A stretch of DNA of 36,625 nucleotides from Candidatus Woesearchaeota archaeon (GTDB lineage Archaea; Nanobdellota; Nanobdellia; Woesearchaeales; DSVV01): the NCBI GenBank assembly GCA_016219865.1, contig JACRKF010000053.1, positions 1-36,625 on the forward strand, given 5' to 3'. A program made the translations under genes and the position numbers. Within the stretch, counting starts at the first letter, position 1, and the number at the start of each line of letters is the position of its first letter. Below the pieces are notes generated by a model, which was not told the DNA's origin, did not search any database, and saw only the letters and a list, made by a program, of their open reading frames with translations. Shown here in pieces: positions 1 to 8,653 of the stretch.

Positions 1-56
1 TAATATTCTTTATTTTGAGCTCATTTGTGACAATTGTGTTGATTTTACGCATATGC

Positions 57-81
57 TTAATATATATTAGATATATATTAA
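57..81. repeat. AT-only inverted repeat: 11-bp arms ttaatatatat/atatatattaa with 3-nt loop
   Basis: Read directly from the sequence; low complexity, may be trivial. Confidence 0.5.
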
Positions 82-114
82 TGTTTCGTTTTTAGAGAAT
101 TGTTAAAATTTTCA

Positions 115-303
115 TTAGTTTAAGAACGACTTATTACTTACCTTTAGATAATCTTCTTTTTTCATAATAATTGAGTGTACATGGCTTCCAGGATTAAATG
201 CAAGCTCTTCATTCAGCAGAACACTTCTGTCAACAAATGCTTTTAACCCAAACAATTGTGGAAATGGTGGAACACAACCAGGAGTGCAGTAGTAATAAAC
301 TCA
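115..303 (-). pseudogene. C-terminal remnant of a YbaK/ProX-type aminoacyl-tRNA deacylase domain
   Basis: Minus-strand frame reads *VYYYCTPGCVPPFPQLFGLKAFVDRSVLLNEELAFNPGSHVHSIIMKKEDYLKVSNKSFLN*; PG-VPPF...LFGL...VD.S.L.NEE..FN.GSH..SI.MK..DYL resembles the YbaK C-terminal core. No start codon; blocked by TGA at 301-303. Confidence 0.7.
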
Positions 304-324
304 TGTTCTGCTTAATTATAATAG

Positions 325-1212
325 TTATGTTATAATCTCCAGCGATATATCAACTATCTTAGGAGACAATGTTAATGCAGCTCCAATTGAGATAAAATCA
401 ATCCCTGTCTTTGCGTATTCTTCAATATTATCTAAATTTATTCCACCTGATGATTCAATCTTAATATTTTTGTTAGCATTTCTAATTAAAGGAACTGCTT
501 TCTTTGTATCATTGATTGAGAAATTGTCTAACATAATAATATCTATTTCTTTATCAAGATTTTTTGCAAACACTTCATTAAGCTGCTGAAGTGTTTCAAT
601 TTCAAGCTCTACTTTCATTGCTTTTGCTTTTCTTAATCTTTTAAAGTTAGGATTACTGATTATAGAGTTAACTGCTTTCTCAACATTGCCTGCTGCACAA
701 ATATGATTATCCTTAATAAGAACCATATCAAAAAGACCAAATCTATGATTTTGACAACCACCGCATAAGACAGCATATTTTTCAAGCTCTCTAAATCCAG
801 GAATTGTCTTTCTGGTATCAAGAATCTTTACATTATATTTATTTACTTTATCTGCATAAGTATTTGCTGTAGTTGCAACAGCAGATAAATGTTGGAGAAA
901 ATTAAGCAAAATTCTTTCAGAACAAATAATTGCTTTTGTCTTACCCTCGATTATTGCAACAATTTCACCTTCATTTATCATTGCGCCATCTTCAAAGAAT
1001 TTTTTAAATTTAATCTTAGCATCAAGTTTATGCAATACTTGTTTTGCTATATCAATACCGCAAAGAATTGCTGACTGCTTAAATATAATTTGAGCTTTTG
1101 CTATAGCATCCTCAGGAATGATGCAATTAGAAGTAATATCTCCTTCCCTGATATCCTCTTTTATTGCTAGTTCAATCAATAAATTTGCATCCATAGTGAA
1201 GTTGTTCTTCAT
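325..1212 (-). CDS. nadC: Nicotinate-nucleotide pyrophosphorylase (carboxylating), quinolinate phosphoribosyltransferase
   Basis: Motifs EDIREGDITS, LNFLQHLSAVATTANTY, LDTRKTIPGFRELEKYAVLCGGCQNHRFGLFDMVLIKDNHI, ESSGGI, DFISIGAAL. Confidence 0.97.
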   Translation of the reverse strand: MKNNFTMDANLLIELAIKEDIREGDITSNCIIPEDAIAKAQIIFKQSAILCGIDIAKQVLHKLDAKIKFKKFFEDGAMINEGEIVAIIEGKTKAIICSERILLNFLQHLSAVATTANTYADKVNKYNVKILDTRKTIPGFRELEKYAVLCGGCQNHRFGLFDMVLIKDNHICAAGNVEKAVNSIISNPNFKRLRKAKAMKVELEIETLQQLNEVFAKNLDKEIDIIMLDNFSINDTKKAVPLIRNANKNIKIESSGGINLDNIEEYAKTGIDFISIGAALTLSPKIVDISLEIIT

Positions 1213-1255
1213 TTATTTAAATAGTTATTTATATTGTATAAGTTTCTCCTATATT

Positions 1256-2395
1256 ATGAATGTATTTCAAGACATTATGAACAAAATAATAGAAAGACAA
1301 ACTATTGCGGATAATGATGATAATAATGATAATAGTAATATTGATAACAATAGAATAAAACTAGAAGATTTTTATGAGATAACACTTATTACTGAAGAAA
1401 TAGATGAAAACAAAAAAGAAGATATAAGTAAAAAAAGGAAAATCGCATATATTGATGGCGGCAATGCTGAAATAATAAGATCAGCGGATATTTCATTGCA
1501 ATTTATTCGTTTATGCGGTGTTATAATTAGAGAGAATAAAACAATAAAGATAATTAAATATGAATATTATGTGCTAATAACAACTAATCATCAAAAAGAT
1601 AACGAGATGAATAATAAGAAAGATAATATCTATTATGATGTTGAATTCCATCTTAATGAAAATAATAAGAATAATAATGATACAAAGAATATCTTACCAA
1701 GAAAAGAACATTTGCATTATCATTCATTTGATAAAACAATAATCTCAGGAAACGAAAGAGGTGAAATCTCTAAAATTGGCGAGATTTGCAGGAAATTCTC
1801 AGAGATTCTTTTAGCAAGAGACATAGCATTGCAATTAGAACAAAATGACATTATTATTTTAGATAATTCTTTAGAAACATACTACACAAATGAACAATTA
1901 TATTGGAATGAATTATTTGAAATAATTAAGAAAAAAGAGATAATTCTAGCAGGATTAACAAAAACAACAACATTATTGACTAAAAGAGGACATTCAATAA
2001 TTTCAGTATTGCATGCAATGAGTAAAAAGATTGATTATAACTGCTGGTGTTATTACCAAAAAGAATGTGCTAAACAAAATACCATCCAAATGCTGTTTGT
2101 AAAACTACACCTATTATCACAATATATTTTTAGAATAGAAGTATATAACTACTTAGAAACTAATTTAGAAAGTAATTTGCGAATATTGCTTTCTGAATTA
2201 GTTTCACAATCAAAAGATGCATTTTTTCCTGGTTATCCTTATGGTTTAGTCCAAGCGGATAATTTTGCAAGAATTAGCAATAAAGAAAAAGAACAATTAC
2301 ATCTGCAATTTAGAATAATTAATGGCAAGAATTTCAATTTAATTAATGAATCAACAAGTGCTCTCAATGCTCATGGAATATTGGATAGAAAATAA
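1256..2395 (+). CDS. NurA-like nuclease-domain protein
   Basis: IAYIDGGNAEIIRSADISLQFIRLCGVI and later D-x-S..ET resemble the NurA fold. The ATG at 1256 is more plausible than the ORF-track start at 1118, which overlaps nadC and its promoter. Asn/Asp-rich segment near the N-terminus. Confidence 0.6.
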   Translation: MNVFQDIMNKIIERQTIADNDDNNDNSNIDNNRIKLEDFYEITLITEEIDENKKEDISKKRKIAYIDGGNAEIIRSADISLQFIRLCGVIIRENKTIKIIKYEYYVLITTNHQKDNEMNNKKDNIYYDVEFHLNENNKNNNDTKNILPRKEHLHYHSFDKTIISGNERGEISKIGEICRKFSEILLARDIALQLEQNDIIILDNSLETYYTNEQLYWNELFEIIKKKEIILAGLTKTTTLLTKRGHSIISVLHAMSKKIDYNCWCYYQKECAKQNTIQMLFVKLHLLSQYIFRIEVYNYLETNLESNLRILLSELVSQSKDAFFPGYPYGLVQADNFARISNKEKEQLHLQFRIINGKNFNLINESTSALNAHGILDRK

Positions 2396-2435
2396 AAAGT
2401 TATTTTTTTTTATTTCTCGGCATATCTTTCTCTTG
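2390..2435. terminator. Possible bidirectional terminator with T-tract between convergent stops
   Basis: Convergent stops 5 bp apart, with imperfect stem agaaaataaaaa/tttttttttatttct and a 9-T run. Confidence 0.4.
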
Positions 2436-3563
2436 CTGCAACAATGGACTTCCTTCTTTATTATCAGTTTTTTTATTTAATCTACTCATTTTATATATTA
2501 ATACACCTAATACAATCAACAACAATAACAATACAGAAAAAGCGCCTGTTTTCTTATTGAGACCAATAATTCCAAATGCCATTCCAACCAAATCTTCTAC
2601 TGCTTCACTTACTTTCCCTATACCTTCTTTTATTGCGCCAGCAATTCCCTTATTTAACTCAGATTCATCTGATTCAGCTGTATCTTTTTCAGGTTCTGGA
2701 ATAGATTCTTCTTTAGTTTCAGAAGAACCATCTCCAAATGAAGATGGCAATGCTGGATTTGGAATAACTTGAGCTTTTGGTACTTCTTTCTTTAAAATAG
2801 TGATTCCACCGCCACCACCGCCGCCAGAAGAACTACTGCTTGAACTGCAATCACCACAACTAACACTTCCTGTAGCAGTTTCTGATGTTGAAGCGCCTGA
2901 CTTTGAAGCAGTACCTGTAATTGTATATGAACAAGAACTTGTACCCATTACAACATACCATGATGCTGAACCTTGAGCATTATGACTTAAACTGCCAAGA
3001 TTTTTAGTAGTTGAATCTCCTGTATCAAGTGTGCAACCTGAAAATCTTAGAGAAGCATCAACACTGCCACCTGCAGTAAGCGCTGCTGTAACAGTAAAAA
3101 CAGCATTTCTATTTGCGCTGCTGACAGAAGTAATTGTATTGAGAGCTTGAATATCAATAACATTAACAGTTACTCCAGTAATAGTTGTATCAGTTACACT
3201 ATCAATTCTAACATTTGAAAATGCATTCTCACCACCTGAACTTGTTGAACGCAAACCAGAAAATGTAGCAGTTGTTGTTCCACCATTTGCGCTTACAGTG
3301 CTAGAAAAGCCACTGCCTGCATAACTTGTTTGTTCCAACCAATTACCATTAACATTTAAAGTTACAGTAGTAATACTTGCTGCATCACCATCTGGATTTT
3401 CATTAGTTGCCTGACATGAAAAAGTTTCACCTAATACAACACCTGCTTGTCCAGTACAAGAAAATGATCCAGATTGCACACGAAGAGCAGCTTGCGCATT
3501 GAATGATAAGACTACGAATAAAGAAAACAAAATCAAACTCAAATTAATTTTTTTTTTAAGCAT
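2400..3563 (-). CDS. Membrane-anchored surface protein with beta-sandwich-like ectodomain (387 aa)
   Basis: N-terminal signal peptide (KKINLSLILFSLFVVLSFNAQA), Ser/Thr/Gly-rich ectodomain, Ser/Gly linker, C-terminal TM (FSVLLLLLIVLGVLIYKM) and basic tail. Confidence 0.75.
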   Translation of the reverse strand: MLKKKINLSLILFSLFVVLSFNAQAALRVQSGSFSCTGQAGVVLGETFSCQATNENPDGDAASITTVTLNVNGNWLEQTSYAGSGFSSTVSANGGTTTATFSGLRSTSSGGENAFSNVRIDSVTDTTITGVTVNVIDIQALNTITSVSSANRNAVFTVTAALTAGGSVDASLRFSGCTLDTGDSTTKNLGSLSHNAQGSASWYVVMGTSSCSYTITGTASKSGASTSETATGSVSCGDCSSSSSSSGGGGGGGITILKKEVPKAQVIPNPALPSSFGDGSSETKEESIPEPEKDTAESDESELNKGIAGAIKEGIGKVSEAVEDLVGMAFGIIGLNKKTGAFSVLLLLLIVLGVLIYKMSRLNKKTDNKEGSPLLQQEKDMPRNKKK

Positions 3564-3595
3564 AATCTCCCCACCTTCTTATTGATAATATAATT

Positions 3596-6500
3596 TTATC
3601 CAGTAATATTTATTTTAAACGCTCTCTGAATATTTACATTATTCCAGTCTTCATCATAGCAGTAAACTTGCAAACCATAATCTTGTGTAGTCATATCTAT
3701 TGGAAATGAATAACTATGTGTTGTAGTTCCTGTTGTTAATCCAGTTGAACTATAGTATGATGTGCCTGAACCAGAATTATTCTTGCTAAGATAATAGTAA
3801 TCTTTAGAAAGATATTTATAATAATAGTTACTGCCTGAATATGCGCCTGAAGCGCAGATTCCAGTTGTATTTAACCAACAGTACCAACTTTTGTAAGTAT
3901 CATAATTAAGCAATGTCAAATAACAATTTGCGTTTTCATTTGTCGTTGCAGAAAATAAAAATGAACTGTTAGTATATGTGACATTATTAAGTGGGGTAGT
4001 TATATTTAATATTGGCGCAGTCATATCCCTCACCCAGAAGTATCCGCTTTTGATAACAGCAGTTCCTGCGCTTCCTGAAACAGTTGCTCGCACAAGATGT
4101 TCTCCTCTTTTCCATGTTCCAGGAGTTGTAACATTTATATAACAGATTTTGTTGCAAGTAACATTTCCAGTTCTTATTGTCCAATTTGCTATTACATAAG
4201 TTCTGCAACTATCCATCCAACAATTTTGTGGTGCTTCAGCATATTCAATTTGTGTTATATTAACTATAGCTGGATTATTATTACTATCATAAACATTTAG
4301 TTGCATACTTGCATTTTCTGTAAAACTTTTATAATAATTCCATACATTACTTTCATCTACTGCGTTCCACCAACCTGTATAAATTTGTGTAGCTCTAAAA
4401 TTCGCAGAAGATTCTACAATAGTTGAACCATCGGTAAATACAAGTGTTAAATAAATATAGCCATCTTCCCAACCACCTGAAGGAGTTGTTACATTAACAT
4501 TTGCTGAACCATTGATTGAGCAGCTTGATGATGTATTTGAGTTACAACTACCAATACTAAAATTATATAATTTCTGACCATAATAACCATTTGTTGAACC
4601 CCATGAATAGATTTTTGTAAGATTACCAATTACTGTTGCATTATCAGAAGGACTTTGTAATGTAATAGGTATTGATGGACTTTCAGTTAATCCAACATTT
4701 GCAGTGGAATTAATAGTAACTCTAAAAGGAACTGTTCTAAAAGATAACCAACCAGATTGAGTACTATTATCACTTGTATCTCTGACAATTAAATTCAAAT
4801 AATGATACCCGCCCCAGCTTCCTACTGACCAACGATTATTAGTATTATTTGGAACAATTGTAATATTTGTTGAAGCATTAAATATTGTATTTGGTGTAAA
4901 ATTATAAGTTATTCTTATACTACTCATACCATTCCAAACATTTTCATAAACAGTGGATACACTATAATTTCCTGCCAACAAACTATTTGTATACCAATCA
5001 GGATCACGGATATTGAGTGTTGCAGTAATATTTGCAGTTGCGCCAACCTCATACTGTGTGCTTGTACTTTCAACCCTAAATACTTGTACATTAAAATAAA
5101 CATATCCTCTTCCAGTTTGATTTTCAGTATCTCTTAACATTACTTCTCCCCAATAATATCCAGTTTGCCAATTTCCTGATTGTTTGGTTACATTAATAAC
5201 ATTAGTGCCATTAATTTCAAGTGTTGTTTTAGTGTTTACAGTTACATTAATATCTTCAGGATAATTTAATTCTTTTGTTTGCATTGTAGTACTATCCCAA
5301 TATCTCAATACCATATCTTGTATTGTTGTATTAATATAATCATCTGCTGTATAACTTTGATAATATTTCTCTCCTTTTGTTGTATATACTTTAAAATAAA
5401 CAGCTGAACGTCCATTTGTATTATATACATAATTTGTTCCATTTGCATTTGTTGGTTCTGTATAAACATTAAATGCTTTTATTTGATACCAAGCATAACC
5501 TGTTTCTGTGCCATTGATATCCAAAACAACTTGGAAATATCCTGAATCATTCCATCTTCCTGTTGGAGAACTAATATTGAGTATATAAGAAACATTACAA
5601 CCACTCCAATACTGCGGACTTGAAGCTGATACAGTTAAATTTGTTGCATTATACGATGAAGCAACTACCTCTTTTGGCGGCCATGAACTTGTTTCAAGAA
5701 TCTTCTTAACATTGATATATGTTGTGCCGCCTAAAGTAGTTCCACCATTATCATTCCAATTACCTGCATTAGTTATTCGTACATATAAACTAATATTTTC
5801 CTTTGCACCCACAGAATATTTATAATTACATCCACCTGATGTAGGAATTGATATCGGATTACCCCATGCTTCAAACAATCGAATCTCAAAATTTGCTTTG
5901 CCATAATCAGTTGTTCCTGAACTATCAGTTGCTTTAAGTATTGCCTGATACCTTCCAGTAGACCATAATTTTGCAGGAGTTCTATTCACCTCTAATGTAA
6001 GAGAACCTACACCATTTGTAACTGTTGTAGAATTTAATCCAGTAGTATTATAACTTATATCCGCACAAGATGACATCCAGAATCCATCTGCACCGCAGTA
6101 TTCAACTCGTTCAATTGATACTGTGCCAGATAATCCTGTTGAACTTCCCCACCAATTATTTCCTGCTTCATACATATTCACAGTAAATGCAAGATTTTGA
6201 TTTGGCTTATTTCTCCAACTTGTTGAATAAGCATAAAGATAAAATGCTTTTGCTTCAAAATAACCGTAATCAATATCAGTGACACCATTCTTATCTATTT
6301 TTAATCTAACTAAATATCTTCCTGGCTCCCAAGAATTATTAGCTTGCTGAATAGTACAAGTATACTTTCCTCCAGTATCATCAGATTGACAAACAGAACT
6401 TGTTATATTAAGTGATGTTTTCATACCAGAATCACTGTTAAGAACTTCATCTATAGTAACAGTTGCATTATTCACAGCTTGTTGAGTTGTTGTGTTGATA

Positions 6501-8449
6501 GTGCAACCAACTCCCTTGCCATAAGTTGAATTAGTTGAATTTTTAGAACTTGGTTTTCCCAATGGATTTGATGCCTCTTTAACAATTAATTCTAAATAAA
6601 TAATATCACTTGTTTTAAATTGAGAAATATAATAATTTGTTGCTGATGACGAAACTTGCCCAGCTGTATTTTTAGGAAAAGAACAAATATCATATGGATT
6701 GACAATAACAGATGTTGTAGTATATAATGTCTTATTATTTGCATAAATCTCAAGGAAATAAGGACCGCCTGATTTAGGAGTATCTATCTTTAAGAGTTGA
6801 GAACTTACATTAAATCCATATTCAGAAACATTGTTTGTAGCATTTACTGCAGCAAATGATACATTAGTATAAGTAAATATTGTTCCATTATAGAAAGTGA
6901 TTGATTTAAGTTCTGCATCAGTAATATTTACACTGCTTCCTGAAGAATTAAGAGAAGTAAGTGAGATATAAATAAATTCATTTGTTCCAAATAATTCTTT
7001 TAATTCTCCATTCTCATTGCTAGGTGTTGCTTCTAGTTTTTCATTAATTACAGCAAGTATTTGCTCAAATGTTTGAACCTCTCCACTATAATCTACTGTT
7101 ACAACTTGTTTATATGTTCCAGAGACTGCAGGTGTTTGTAGTGCAGCTTGATAACATCCATTCTTTCTGCAAGTTGCATTCCATGTTGCATTACTTGTAT
7201 TCAAAATAGTACTATACAAATTTTTGATTGTAATTGACATAGAACTTGTATTCACATTAGTTAATACTGTGCCATTTCCTGCATCAAGTGGTAGAATATC
7301 AATATAAATCGTCTTGTTAATATAACTTTTCCACCCATATTCTATATTAGAAGCTTGTTGCCGCGCATCAACAAATAATGTCCAGCTCCGTACTTCAAAT
7401 GTTGTTGTTGCTGTAAGAGTTGAACTTGTTCCTATTTTCAAAACAGTTACATTTGCTGTATAATAGCCATTACTAAAGGAACTATCAAGTGTAAATGAAA
7501 AACGATTAGTATAACTATTATTTGCATTTAATGTTGTTGCATTAATTACTTTAACTGTATTTCCATTAACATCATTAATAGTGCCTGTAAAATTATATTC
7601 ACCTGTTGGTATTGAATCATTATACGATACTTGCACTTCAATACTTGCGCCATTATTTCTTGTAAAAGTATTTTTAAATACTTCACCTGTTGTATCTTTT
7701 GTATAAACAAATATATCAAATGGTACAACAGAATATGTAGTTGAGCTTGAGAAATTATTTACTTCCACAGTATAACTTCCAGCAGTTGATGATGCTGTTT
7801 TATTAATTACACAACTTCCTGCTGCATTTGTAACACAATCAAATGTTGCTGTTATTGAATTAGCACTATTCCTAATAGTGCCATTAACAGTAATATTTGC
7901 CTGACTTACTTTATTGCCATTTTGTTTTTTCCATGATTCAATATTTATTGTAACAGGATCACTTGATAAATATGTTGCTTCATCTGTATAAACTGTAATT
8001 CCATCAATTGTTGATTGAGCAACAGAAAAAAATAACCATTGTTTCCAACTGCTATTATTTGGATCTTTATAGTCTAAAATAAGAAGATAACTTCCAGTAA
8101 CATTTGGCGCAAATAATGCTGTTGAATTTGGATTAGCTTCACTTTTTGTGCTGAATTTACCATCAATTGATGTATTTAGAATATAAGTGCTAATAATTGT
8201 GCCATTATAATAAGAAATATTAAGTGTAATATTTGCATTTGCAAGCGTTGTATGATTGCTAAGATTTGAACTTACAATTGTTCCTCTGTTTAGTGTTCCT
8301 GAAAGAGTAATATTCTCATTAGTGCCATATACAACTTTTGAAAGAGAAGCATTCATAGAAACATAATATGTATCAGCAGAAACTGTAATAAATGTAAATA
8401 AAGATGATAATAATGCTGCAATAACAACTGCGATATATTTTTTTATCAA
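3596..8449 (-). CDS. Giant secreted surface protein (1617 aa) with tandem Ig/macroglobulin-like repeats and dense N-glycosylation sequons
   Basis: Signal peptide (KKYIAVVIAALLSSLFTFITVSA); dozens of N-x-S/T sequons; recurrent W..G.Y...L...D....GY..F....F; no C-terminal TM seen. Confidence 0.8.
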   Translation of the reverse strand: MIKKYIAVVIAALLSSLFTFITVSADTYYVSMNASLSKVVYGTNENITLSGTLNRGTIVSSNLSNHTTLANANITLNISYYNGTIISTYILNTSIDGKFSTKSEANPNSTALFAPNVTGSYLLILDYKDPNNSSWKQWLFFSVAQSTIDGITVYTDEATYLSSDPVTINIESWKKQNGNKVSQANITVNGTIRNSANSITATFDCVTNAAGSCVINKTASSTAGSYTVEVNNFSSSTTYSVVPFDIFVYTKDTTGEVFKNTFTRNNGASIEVQVSYNDSIPTGEYNFTGTINDVNGNTVKVINATTLNANNSYTNRFSFTLDSSFSNGYYTANVTVLKIGTSSTLTATTTFEVRSWTLFVDARQQASNIEYGWKSYINKTIYIDILPLDAGNGTVLTNVNTSSMSITIKNLYSTILNTSNATWNATCRKNGCYQAALQTPAVSGTYKQVVTVDYSGEVQTFEQILAVINEKLEATPSNENGELKELFGTNEFIYISLTSLNSSGSSVNITDAELKSITFYNGTIFTYTNVSFAAVNATNNVSEYGFNVSSQLLKIDTPKSGGPYFLEIYANNKTLYTTTSVIVNPYDICSFPKNTAGQVSSSATNYYISQFKTSDIIYLELIVKEASNPLGKPSSKNSTNSTYGKGVGCTINTTTQQAVNNATVTIDEVLNSDSGMKTSLNITSSVCQSDDTGGKYTCTIQQANNSWEPGRYLVRLKIDKNGVTDIDYGYFEAKAFYLYAYSTSWRNKPNQNLAFTVNMYEAGNNWWGSSTGLSGTVSIERVEYCGADGFWMSSCADISYNTTGLNSTTVTNGVGSLTLEVNRTPAKLWSTGRYQAILKATDSSGTTDYGKANFEIRLFEAWGNPISIPTSGGCNYKYSVGAKENISLYVRITNAGNWNDNGGTTLGGTTYINVKKILETSSWPPKEVVASSYNATNLTVSASSPQYWSGCNVSYILNISSPTGRWNDSGYFQVVLDINGTETGYAWYQIKAFNVYTEPTNANGTNYVYNTNGRSAVYFKVYTTKGEKYYQSYTADDYINTTIQDMVLRYWDSTTMQTKELNYPEDINVTVNTKTTLEINGTNVINVTKQSGNWQTGYYWGEVMLRDTENQTGRGYVYFNVQVFRVESTSTQYEVGATANITATLNIRDPDWYTNSLLAGNYSVSTVYENVWNGMSSIRITYNFTPNTIFNASTNITIVPNNTNNRWSVGSWGGYHYLNLIVRDTSDNSTQSGWLSFRTVPFRVTINSTANVGLTESPSIPITLQSPSDNATVIGNLTKIYSWGSTNGYYGQKLYNFSIGSCNSNTSSSCSINGSANVNVTTPSGGWEDGYIYLTLVFTDGSTIVESSANFRATQIYTGWWNAVDESNVWNYYKSFTENASMQLNVYDSNNNPAIVNITQIEYAEAPQNCWMDSCRTYVIANWTIRTGNVTCNKICYINVTTPGTWKRGEHLVRATVSGSAGTAVIKSGYFWVRDMTAPILNITTPLNNVTYTNSSFLFSATTNENANCYLTLLNYDTYKSWYCWLNTTGICASGAYSGSNYYYKYLSKDYYYLSKNNSGSGTSYYSSTGLTTGTTTHSYSFPIDMTTQDYGLQVYCYDEDWNNVNIQRAFKINITG

Positions 8450-8580
8450 CTTATACCCTCTTTTTTATAATTAATATACCAATTAATATCCTAATTTAGA
8501 TTTTCAAGAAGAAGAAATATATAAATGTTTGTTTTATGAGTTTTTATCTAAGAGTAGTTATCCTTAGAGATTTTTTAGCT

Positions 8581-8618
8581 ATTTTTTGTAAAGTGAATGA
8601 AATAAACTTACAAAAAAT
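8581..8618. repeat. Inverted repeat upstream of the argS TATA-like box (11-bp perfect arms)
   Basis: attttttgtaa (8581-8591) and ttacaaaaaat (8608-8618). Confidence 0.6.
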
Positions 8619-8620
8619 GA

Positions 8621-8634
8621 TAAATATATAAATA
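8621..8634 (+). promoter_or_regulatory. Archaeal TATA-like element for argS
   Basis: taaatatataaata about 25 nt upstream of ATG 8654; consistent with a leaderless or short-leader transcript. Confidence 0.5.
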
Positions 8635-8653
8635 AGTATATCTAAAAGAGATT

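Noticed and set aside
889-1074. Plus-strand 61-aa ORF
   Set aside because: Antisense to the well-supported nadC gene, no recognisable domain.
1118-1255. ORF-track extension of the NurA-like gene
   Set aside because: Overlaps nadC antisense and the shared divergent promoter; ATG 1256 is more plausible.
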